9,008 bases of DNA, from positions 1 through 9,008 of the forward strand of contig CAKUEZ010000081.1 of assembly GCA_934646965.1 (NCBI GenBank), written 5' to 3'. This document shows positions 1-5,004 of the stretch, piece by piece; the stretch's first letter is position 1; each line of letters opens with the position of its first letter. The notes below the pieces were generated by a model. It was not told the DNA's origin and ran no database searches. It saw only the letters and a list, made by a program, of their open reading frames with translations. A program made the position numbers and the translations under genes. The stretch comes from an uncultured Collinsella sp. (GTDB taxonomy: Bacteria > Actinomycetota > Coriobacteriia > Coriobacteriales > Coriobacteriaceae).

Positions 1-44
1 AGCTCGTACTTTCCGCACCGCCATGTCTTGCTGTCGTTCGCCAT
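1..44 (-). CDS. N-terminal fragment of a gene, possibly dihydropteroate synthase
   Basis: A minus-strand reading frame starts with ATG at 44 and leaves the window after 14 complete codons, reading MANDSKTWRCGKYE and probably Leu next. A perfect AGGAGG lies at 51-56, six bases upstream, which decides the start. An in-frame ATG at 50 directly abuts the AGGAGG and is less suitable. The W-x-C-G-K-Y-E-L pattern resembles the residues that precede the conserved MGIxNVTPDSFSDGG block in clostridial-type dihydropteroate synthases (folate synthesis). Fourteen residues cannot prove this, because the diagnostic block lies outside the window. The gene follows the Sir2 gene on the same strand with about 94 bases between them. 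I am confident of a coding start here and much less sure of the product. Confidence 0.45.
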   Translation of the reverse strand, partial: MANDSKTWRCGKYE

Positions 45-60
45 GAACATCCTCCTAAAA

Positions 61-103
61 TGCCCGCGCCGCCGCGCTCGGGAGCTGGCGGCGGGGTCGT
101 TTT
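61..103 (-). terminator. GC-rich hairpin between the Sir2 gene and the next gene
   Basis: CCGCCGC at 69-75 pairs with GCGGCGG at 88-94 around a 12-base loop, and the stem can be extended with a bulge. Read on the minus strand the stem is followed by GCGCGGGCATTTT and then immediately by the AGGAGG of the next gene. Read on the plus strand it is followed by GGTCGTTTT. It may be a weak terminator for the Sir2 gene or an attenuator of the next gene. The U-tract is short and offset, so this is tentative. Confidence 0.3.
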
Positions 104-138
104 GCAATCAGTCTTTCTATTGTATCCGCGTGCGCGGG

Positions 139-891
139 CTAGAACGCAAACGCGGCCGCGATGTCGCAAGAAATCAGCAGGTCGGCATTTGCGTCCTGAT
201 CGGTGGGCGCTAGATTGCAAATGGCCAGCGTATCGCCGGTAAAGTAGCGCGTGAGGCCCGCCGCCGGGTACACCACGAGCGAGGTCCCGCCCACAATGAG
301 GGCATCGGCCGCAGCGATGGCGGCAACCGCGCCGGTGAGCACGCGCTCGTCGAGCGGCTCCTCATAGAGCACTACATCGGGCTTGATGCGGCCGCCGCAT
401 GCGGGGCACTCTGGCACGCCCTCGGCGTCCTCGTACTCGCGCGCGCAAACCCATTCGGCGTTATAGACCGCACCGCATACCTGGCAGATGTTGCGGTGGA
501 CCGAGCCATGCAACTCAAACACGCGCTGCGAGCCAGCCGCCTGGTGCAGGCCGTCGATGTTCTGCGTCACCACGGCATCGAGTTTGCCGGCGCGCTCCAG
601 CTCTGCCAGCTTGGTATGACAGCGGTTGGGTTTGGCGTCAAGCGCGATCATCTTGGTACGGTAAAAGTCGAAAAACTCCGCCGGATGCGTCTCGTAAAAG
701 CTGTGCGAGAGCATGGTCTCGGGCGGATAAGCGAACTGCTGGTGATACAGGCCGTCCACGCTGCGGAAATCGGGAATGCCGCTTGCTGTGGAAACACCCG
801 CGCCACCAAAGAACACCACATGTTTGTGGGTGTCGAACAGCTCCGCCAGCGCGGCGGAGGCCTGCTTGGGATCCGATATTGCCTGCGTCAT
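139..891 (-). CDS. cobB: Sir2-family NAD-dependent protein deacylase (sirtuin)
   Basis: This 250-residue cytoplasmic enzyme should remove acyl groups from protein lysines using NAD, giving nicotinamide and O-acetyl-ADP-ribose. Visible motifs in order are [15 protein letters not shown] at 30-44 (NAD binding), TQNIDGLH at 109-116, the catalytic His128 in ELHGS, a zinc ribbon with Cys136, Cys139, Cys162 and Cys165, and [11 protein letters not shown] at 201-211 in the closing Rossmann half. The length is normal for small bacterial sirtuins such as the Thermotoga enzyme. The region around [10 protein letters not shown] fits a general deacetylase (class U-like) better than the CobB/SIRT5 desuccinylase type, but I cannot confirm the class. 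The start at 891 has GGAGGA at 897-902, five bases upstream. An in-frame upstream ATG-type codon at 933 would add 14 Arg/Pro-rich residues and read through that site, so I reject it. It is divergent from the exonuclease gene, and nothing here shows its substrate. Confidence 0.95.
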   Translation of the reverse strand: MTQAISDPKQASAALAELFDTHKHVVFFGGAGVSTASGIPDFRSVDGLYHQQFAYPPETMLSHSFYETHPAEFFDFYRTKMIALDAKPNRCHTKLAELERAGKLDAVVTQNIDGLHQAAGSQRVFELHGSVHRNICQVCGAVYNAEWVCAREYEDAEGVPECPACGGRIKPDVVLYEEPLDERVLTGAVAAIAAADALIVGGTSLVVYPAAGLTRYFTGDTLAICNLAPTDQDANADLLISCDIAAAFAF

Positions 892-908
892 ATATGTCCT
901 CCGTCCGC

Positions 909-925
909 GCCGCCGGGGCGGCGGC
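909..925 (-). other. GC hairpin in the Sir2 gene leader
   Basis: GCCGCCG (909-915) and CGGCGGC (919-925) form a 7 bp stem with a 3-base loop. It sits six bases upstream of the Shine-Dalgarno sequence of the Sir2 gene (897-902). It could stabilise or restrain the leader RNA, but in GC-rich DNA such a stem may be chance. Confidence 0.35.
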
Positions 926-1004
926 ACTTGCACCGTCGCTCGCGGGCTCCGTCCCGCCCTTGTTGCGTTAATCTTAAGCCTGCCAACCCCGTCGAAAGGA
1001 CACC

Positions 1005-1823
1005 ATGCCTCAGACTTATACCTTTGCCTCGTGGAACGTTAACGGCCTGCGCGCCGTGCTCAAAAAGGACCCGAGCTTTATTCAGATCGCGCAGGACCTC
1101 GATGTCGATATCCTGGCGCTGCAGGAGACTAAGCTGCAAGAAGGCCAAGTCGACATCGACCTGCCCGGCTATCACCAAACCTGGAGCTACGCCGAGCGTA
1201 AGGGCTACTCGGGTACCGCGGTCTTTAGCCGCCAGGAACCGCTGCGCGTGTTGAACGCCGATGCACTGCTGCCCTATGCCGGCGAAGGCGAGGCTGCCGA
1301 GCTCGTCGCCCAGGCCGCGACCGAGGGCCGCGTCTGTGCGCTCGAGTTTGACAAGTTCTGGTTCGTGGACGTCTACACGCCCAACGCGCAAAACGAGCTC
1401 GCACGCATCGACGTTCGCATGGCCTGGGACGACGCCTACCGCGGCTTTTTGAACGCGCTCGAGCACGAGACCGGCAAGCCCGTGGTGACCTGCGGCGACT
1501 TTAACGTGGCACACGAGGAGATCGACCTTAAGAACCCCAAATCCAACCGCGGCAACGCAGGCTTTTCGGACGAGGAGCGCGGCAAGTTTACCGAGCTGCT
1601 CAATGCCGGTTTTACCGACACCTGGCGCGCAGCCAACCCCGACGTCGAGGGCGTCTACAGCTGGTGGAGCTACCGTTTTAATGCCCGCAAGAACAACGCC
1701 GGCTGGCGCATCGACTACTTCCTGGTAAGCGACGCAATCGCCGACAACGTACGCGACACTGGCATCCGCGGCGACATCTTCGGCAGCGACCACTGCCCCG
1801 TCACCCTCACCCTGGAGCTCTAG
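1005..1823 (+). CDS. xth: Exodeoxyribonuclease III / AP endonuclease
   Basis: This 272-residue enzyme of the exonuclease-endonuclease-phosphatase fold cleaves DNA at abasic sites and has 3'-5' exonuclease and 3'-phosphatase activity, acting in base excision repair. Motifs match the family in order: SWNVNGLRA near residue 9, LQETK with the metal-binding Glu41, GYSGTAVFSR at 67-76, Tyr124 in YTPNA, CGDFN with Asp165 and Asn167, the YSWWSYR and GWRIDYFL block with Asp237, and SDHCPV with the catalytic Asp262-His263 pair. It has a Gly/Ala/Glu-rich segment at about 92-108 that looks like a short loop insertion relative to E. coli ExoIII (268 residues). The ATG at 1005 has AAGGA at 996-1000, four bases upstream. 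It is monocistronic, and its likely terminator is inside the first repeat element at 1966-1995, about 140 bases past the stop codon. Confidence 0.96.
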   Translation: MPQTYTFASWNVNGLRAVLKKDPSFIQIAQDLDVDILALQETKLQEGQVDIDLPGYHQTWSYAERKGYSGTAVFSRQEPLRVLNADALLPYAGEGEAAELVAQAATEGRVCALEFDKFWFVDVYTPNAQNELARIDVRMAWDDAYRGFLNALEHETGKPVVTCGDFNVAHEEIDLKNPKSNRGNAGFSDEERGKFTELLNAGFTDTWRAANPDVEGVYSWWSYRFNARKNNAGWRIDYFLVSDAIADNVRDTGIRGDIFGSDHCPVTLTLEL

Positions 1824-1831
1824 CCCCCAGC

Positions 1832-1867
1832 TGATCCCTCGGGGACGGTGGAAAACGGATCATTTTG
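1832..1867. repeat. 36-base direct repeat, copy 1
   Basis: This sequence is identical to 2072-2107 except for one base (T at 1849, A at 2089). It starts TGATCCCTCGGGGACGG and ends GGATCATTTTG. Its own ends are complementary: TGATCC at 1832-1837 and GGATCA at 1857-1862 form a 6 bp stem with a 19-base loop. The function is unknown, and the two near-identical copies suggest a dispersed intergenic repeat family. Confidence 0.85.
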
Positions 1868-1893
1868 GGCCTCGTGGGGGCATCCGCATGATC

Positions 1894-2063
1894 CGCTCGC
1901 CACGAAACCGGGCCATCTACTACGTTTACGCCACCACCCTCAACCACAACGTACCAAGCAAAAAGAAAACCGCAGGTAGAAAGCCTGCGGTTTTTCATGA
2001 AATGCGGCTATGGTCAGGGGCATCGACTTAAACGTAGTAGATGGGCCAATTTCGTGGCGGGCG
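1894..2063. repeat. 170 bp element with 35-base imperfect inverted-repeat arms (unit 1)
   Basis: The left arm 1894-1928 and right arm 2029-2063 are reverse complements at 31 of 35 positions. One of the four differences is a possible G-U pair in RNA. They enclose exactly 100 bases. The core 1937-2015 aligns without gaps to 2186-2264 in the second element at 54 of 79 positions by my hand count. The core holds a bidirectional terminator. No transposase or clear target duplication was seen, although ATGATCC occurs at 1888-1894 and again at 2071-2077 just outside the arms. It could be a miniature mobile element or a palindromic intergenic repeat. Confidence 0.75.
1966..1995. terminator. Bidirectional intrinsic terminator in repeat unit 1
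   Basis: AAAACCGCAGG at 1966-1976 pairs perfectly with CCTGCGGTTTT at 1984-1994 around a 7-base loop. On the plus strand the stem ends in five T, suiting the exonuclease gene. On the minus strand it runs into TTTTCTTTTT, suiting transcripts from the ECF S component gene. It sits between convergent genes, as expected for a two-way terminator. Confidence 0.85.
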
Positions 2064-2071
2064 CCCCCATA

Positions 2072-2107
2072 TGATCCCTCGGGGACGGAGGAAAACGGAT
2101 CATTTTG
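2072..2107. repeat. 36-base direct repeat, copy 2
   Basis: This is the second copy of the repeat at 1832-1867, with a single base change at 2089, starting 240 bases after the first. It has the same TGATCC...GGATCA complementary ends. It is bracketed by CATATGAT at 2069-2076 and its reverse complement ATCATATG at 2131-2138, a feature I do not see around copy 1. Confidence 0.85.
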
Positions 2108-2145
2108 ATCACTCACGGCCCACGATGGCCATCATATGAGTCGCT

Positions 2146-2309
2146 CATTTCAAAACTATGCCGGTTTACGGGGCTGAATCGCGAACCCCCAACCACACGC
2201 AATTCGAGCAGAATAAAACCGCAGGTAGACAGCGTGTCCTTTTTCGAAAAATACCGGTATGGTCGGCCTGCGCCAATCCAGCCCCGTAAACCGGCATAGT
2301 TTTGAAATG
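2146..2309. repeat. 164 bp element with perfect 31-base inverted-repeat arms (unit 2)
   Basis: The left arm 2146-2176 and right arm 2279-2309 are perfect reverse complements over 31 bases, enclosing 102 bases. The arm sequences are largely different from those of unit 1 apart from a short TAAAC...TAG similarity, while the core 2186-2264 is clearly related to 1937-2015. The part matching the terminator of unit 1 is at 2215-2244. Its 5' arm AAAACCGCAGGTAGA and the T5 tract are kept, but five changes destroy the 3' arm. CGCAGG at 2220-2225 can instead pair with CCTGCG at 2267-2272. Confidence 0.8.
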
Positions 2310-2342
2310 GCACCGAAGCAGCATTGATTCTCGCCCCGGTGC
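2310..2342 (-). terminator. Possible hairpin downstream of the ECF S component gene
   Basis: GCACCG at 2310-2315 and CGGTGC at 2337-2342 form a 6 bp stem with a 21-base loop, eight bases past the stop codon at 2351 on the minus strand. Only ATTTC follows, so it is a weak terminator at best. The perfect arms of repeat unit 2 lie immediately beyond and may contribute. Confidence 0.25.
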
Positions 2343-2350
2343 AACCGGCC

Positions 2351-3052
2351 CTACAGCCCGTATTTCACGACGACGCGATTGATGCGACGGCACCAGGGTT
2401 TGTACAAGGCGGCCAAAAACACGCAGGTCGCCAGACCGTGTGTGATGTCGAACGGCACCGCCGTGGCAAGACGCGCCACGGCACCCGCCCACGTGAGCGG
2501 CTGGACAAAACCGATGATGTCATACGCGTTGATCACGACGCCGTACAGTAGGCCCGAGGCAAAGCCATACGCCAGCAGCGCCAACATGCGCACGGTTCCG
2601 TCGGCGCGGTCGAACGCGCCCACATGCGCCAGTGCGCCACCAATATAGCCCACCAGACCCCAGGCATACATCTGCCACGGTGTCCACATGCCCTGCCCAA
2701 AAAAGAAATTGCTGGTCAACGCCGCCAGCGCACCGACCATAAAGCCATTACGGCGACCAAGCGTCGCCCCTGCAATGATGGCGATGGCGCTCACGGGTTT
2801 AAAGTCGGGAATAGGACCAAACAGAATACGCCCCGCCGCGGCCAGCGCCGCCAACACCAGCGTGGGCATAATCTGGCGCAGGCCCGGACGCGACGCCTCG
2901 TAGCCGGCAAAGAACAGCGCGAGCACCAGCGCCACCATAGCGAGCATCAAAAAAGCAGCCTGGGCAATGCCCAGATACAGCATGATGCCCATGCATGGCG
3001 GCACGAACAAAAGCACTGGCCCCTCTATGTAGCGCCATATACGAGCAAGCAC
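2351..3052 (-). CDS. ECF transporter S component (membrane substrate-binding subunit)
   Basis: This 233-residue, very hydrophobic protein has about six membrane segments. It should be the substrate-capturing subunit of an energy-coupling factor ABC importer for a vitamin or similar micronutrient. Recognisable are a Pro/Gly block RILFGPIPDFKPVSAIAI at 75-92, FGQGMWTPWQMYAWG at 118-132, and a C-terminal KPWCRRINRVVVKYGL, all typical of one S-component family usually served by a fused ATPase. The substrate cannot be read from the sequence. The start is GTG at 3052, supported by AGGAG at 3058-3062 with five bases of spacing; no ATG is better placed. No ATPase or T subunit lies next to it, and the only ATPase in the window is at 8421-9008. 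A strong terminator at 3143-3185 separates it from the upstream gene, so it should have its own promoter in 3053-3142, where I see no convincing consensus. Confidence 0.85.
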   Translation of the reverse strand: MLARIWRYIEGPVLLFVPPCMGIMLYLGIAQAAFLMLAMVALVLALFFAGYEASRPGLRQIMPTLVLAALAAAGRILFGPIPDFKPVSAIAIIAGATLGRRNGFMVGALAALTSNFFFGQGMWTPWQMYAWGLVGYIGGALAHVGAFDRADGTVRMLALLAYGFASGLLYGVVINAYDIIGFVQPLTWAGAVARLATAVPFDITHGLATCVFLAALYKPWCRRINRVVVKYGL

Positions 3053-3142
3053 GCGAGCTCCTCTTGCGATCTTTCTCTATCGTTCGCGCCCCATTGTGGC
3101 ACACGCGCAGCACAGGTTCATCGACGATACATTTCACTCGTT

Positions 3143-3185
3143 AAACAAAACAACGCGCATGCGACTGAAGCCAATCGCATGCGCG
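3143..3185 (-). terminator. Strong intrinsic terminator after the small membrane protein gene
   Basis: On the minus strand, CGCGCATGCGA (3185-3175) pairs perfectly with TCGCATGCGCG (3164-3154). Three further pairs inside leave a four-base GCTT loop. The stem is followed by TTGTTTTGTTT (3153-3143). It ends the LuxR and small membrane protein transcript and isolates the ECF S component gene. Confidence 0.85.
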
Positions 3186-3240
3186 CAAAAGGAGAGGCAA
3201 ACTATCGCGAATGATTCGTTAGACGAGCCTGTCCTTCAGG

Positions 3241-3744
3241 CTATTCCACCTCGAGCATTTCCTCGGTCTGCGGGGCCTTTTCGCCCACAAGAACATGGGC
3301 GATCTTTGCCGCGATGGGGTCGAACAGCAAGCCACCGACCACAACAAAGGCCCAGCCGCCGGTAGCGAGCTTTGCCCAACGGGAGAAATAGGTTGTTTCG
3401 CCCACAAGGCCAAAACCGGTCTGGAATGCAATCTCGGCCAAACCGATAATCAAAAAGAGCAGCGTGGCGGCGAACACCGTGCCCGCGATCTTTGACGCAG
3501 GGCCACCCGGTTTGAATCCGAAGAAATCAACCCAGTCCCCAACGACCCTTCCAAACTGCGGTAGCGAACTCACCACCTCTGCGATGACGACAGCGAGCGC
3601 AAGCTGCCCCCAAAAACCGGTAGGGCTCGATAGGTCAAGTGCCGCCTTGCCTTCGATAATCGGCAAAAAAGAGCACATCAGAAGCGGGTTCACCAGGGCA
3701 TTGATTATGCCAGCGACCCTCGTTTCTCGAGTATTCATATTCAT
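3241..3744 (-). CDS. Small membrane protein of unknown function
   Basis: I do not recognise a family. The 167-residue protein has four predicted membrane segments, roughly 11-30, 44-61, 86-107 and 126-147, and an acidic tail ending EEMLEVE. The stretch from 62 to 84 is polar and Gly/Pro-rich (FGRVVGDWVDFFGFKPGG) and is probably a loop. The first ATG at 3744 has AAAGGA at 3749-3754 with four bases of spacing. The second in-frame ATG at 3738 has ten bases of spacing and is an alternative that removes two residues. It follows the membrane LuxR gene on the same strand with a 70-base gap and no clear terminator, so co-transcription is likely, and a strong terminator follows. It could be a sensor partner or a target of the regulator; this is inference from position only. 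Confidence 0.8.
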   Translation of the reverse strand: MNMNTRETRVAGIINALVNPLLMCSFLPIIEGKAALDLSSPTGFWGQLALAVVIAEVVSSLPQFGRVVGDWVDFFGFKPGGPASKIAGTVFAATLLFLIIGLAEIAFQTGFGLVGETTYFSRWAKLATGGWAFVVVGGLLFDPIAAKIAHVLVGEKAPQTEEMLEVE

Positions 3745-3814
3745 ATATTCCTTTAGTTTTCGTAGTGATACGGTACGTGGAGAAACCGCTCCTCTACTGG
3801 AAAGCCAGTTTTAA

Positions 3815-4846
3815 TTACTTTTCCGCAGGAGCGGCAGCACCACGCGAGCGCTCGTAAAACATGCCCATGAGTTCGCTACGACGCGAGACAGACAGTTTTC
3901 GATAGATGCTATGGACGTGAGCCTTGACCGTTCCCAGTGAGATAACCAAATCGTTTGCTATCTGCTGGTTCCCCTGTCCCGTCAGAACTCGAGACAATAC
4001 TTCTTGCTCGCGCGGCGTGAGCTCGTAGAGCGCACAGAAATCGGCAATATTGCTGGCGCCCTGCTTCGCCGCGCGCTGCTCCGTCTCCAAGCGATACAAA
4101 TCCAGACGATCGCGCACAAGCTGCTCGGTTCGCCGCACGTGGAACTCATCTTGATAGTGGCGTGCGTAGATAATGCAGGAAACCGCAAGACCGGCCCACA
4201 GAGCGTCTTCCATAATAACAATCTTGCCGACGTAAAACGGAACCGAGCCAGAACGCATATACATGGCTGCGTAGATAAGGTCCTCGCCAATCGAGGCGGC
4301 GTAGGCGCAAAGGCACAAAAGAAGCAGCGAACGCAAAAGATGCAGCGCGCGAGAATCATGATCCTCCACGGGGGCGGAATGCGCCAAGCCCATCAGGCTC
4401 CAGGCACAAAGAGAAATCATGACCAAGGGATCGATAAAGAGAAATACCATGTCGGATACGATGCCCAGATAAACTGTCCCCGCCAAGCAACGAACCAGAG
4501 CGAGCACCGGGAAGAGAAGGAACAAAGCCGATCGTGCGGTACGCTTGGTCACATCACATGCCAGCAAATAGAAGAGGATCTCCTCGCCCATCTGAGAGAG
4601 CGTCTTCGCTATTCCAAAAAGGGTCAAAGCACCATGGGGGCCAAAGCTGCCTCCCGAAGAGAACGTCCCCGACACAAGGGGCGATCCCATATCGGCCACT
4701 CCTTCGAGGGCCAGCAGGGCCATGAGCATAGAGAGGTACGCAAAGCGCTTGCTCTCCGTCACGCCCCTGGTCACACCGCAGAAAAAGGCGGCGCAGACAA
4801 AGAGGCAGAGGAAAAACACGTTGTAAAGATAGATATAAAACCCCAC
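3815..4846 (-). CDS. LuxR-family regulator with N-terminal membrane domain
   Basis: With a GTG start at 4846 the protein has 343 residues: about seven hydrophobic segments (near 4-24, 36-52, 71-97, 104-121, 128-155, 168-186, 207-228), a basic linker, and a C-terminal LuxR-type DNA-binding domain from about 274 to 330. That domain has the TPREQEVL motif, a recognition helix around SLGTVKAHVHSIYRKL, and family spacing. There is no receiver domain, so it looks like a one-component membrane-bound transcription regulator of the kind abundant in Coriobacteriia. GGGGAGG at 4855-4861 sits eight bases before the GTG. An in-frame ATG at 4882 would add 12 residues but has no ribosome binding site, and a TATCAT -10-like sequence at 4888-4893 would place the RNA start about there. 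The signal and target genes are not visible. Neighbours are a MATE exporter upstream and a small membrane protein downstream. Confidence 0.88.
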   Translation of the reverse strand: MGFYIYLYNVFFLCLFVCAAFFCGVTRGVTESKRFAYLSMLMALLALEGVADMGSPLVSGTFSSGGSFGPHGALTLFGIAKTLSQMGEEILFYLLACDVTKRTARSALFLLFPVLALVRCLAGTVYLGIVSDMVFLFIDPLVMISLCAWSLMGLAHSAPVEDHDSRALHLLRSLLLLCLCAYAASIGEDLIYAAMYMRSGSVPFYVGKIVIMEDALWAGLAVSCIIYARHYQDEFHVRRTEQLVRDRLDLYRLETEQRAAKQGASNIADFCALYELTPREQEVLSRVLTGQGNQQIANDLVISLGTVKAHVHSIYRKLSVSRRSELMGMFYERSRGAAAPAEK

Positions 4847-4854
4847 GAGCTTGT

Positions 4855-4861
4855 CCTCCCC
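4855..4861 (-). promoter_or_regulatory. Ribosome binding site deciding the LuxR GTG start
   Basis: On the minus strand GGGGAGG lies eight bases upstream of GTG at 4846 and inside the coding sequence that a start at ATG 4882 would imply. The ATG at 4882 has no purine-rich site upstream. This favours the shorter protein. Confidence 0.7.
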
Positions 4862-4942
4862 TTTTGCCGCAATGGGACTCATGACTCATGATAGCGCAAC
4901 GGTACCCCGCGGATATTCGAACCGGTCGCAACCCGCAAGAGA

Positions 4943-4975
4943 CGGGCGGCAAGGCTCGAGTAACCCTACCGCCCG
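4943..4975 (-). terminator. Possible terminator after the MATE gene
   Basis: CGGGCGG at 4943-4949 and CCGCCCG at 4969-4975 form a 7 bp stem around a 19-base loop, with AGG/CCT able to pair inside. It lies about 30 bases past the MATE stop codon. Reading on the minus strand the stem is followed by TCTCTT, a poor U-tract, so termination may be partial and some read-through into the LuxR gene is possible. Confidence 0.45.
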
Positions 4976-5004
4976 CAATTTATTGCAGAATCCGATTGTT
5001 TGAT

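Larger units (their letters stand above)
1824..2350. other. Gene-free region built of two tandem repeat units
   Basis: This 527-base gap separates two convergent genes, the exonuclease (plus) and the ECF S component (minus). Nearly all of it is repeat-derived. Unit 1 runs from 1832 to about 2071 and unit 2 from 2072 to about 2309. Each has a 36-base repeat followed by an element with inverted-repeat arms and a related core. Short open frames on the minus strand here follow the repeat, have no ribosome binding site I can identify, and are not called as genes. Confidence 0.75.

Noticed and set aside
888..1793. Minus-strand 301-residue open frame antisense to exodeoxyribonuclease III
   Set aside because: It is a valine/alanine-rich shadow frame typical of GC-rich genes; the plus strand carries every catalytic motif of the nuclease.
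1832..2107. Two near-identical 36-base repeats considered as a CRISPR array
   Set aside because: There are only two copies 240 bases apart, the interval contains structured repeats and not a unique spacer of 30-40 bases, and no cas gene is present.
1894..2309. Inverted-repeat elements considered as insertion sequences or a retron RNA
   Set aside because: There is no transposase or reverse transcriptase gene in or near them, and no convincing target-site duplication around the second element.
1807..2344. Short minus-strand open frames in the repeat region that share an LSTCGF stretch
   Set aside because: The shared residues are simply the translation of the repeated terminator segment. There are no ribosome binding sites, and the frames end within the inverted-repeat arms.
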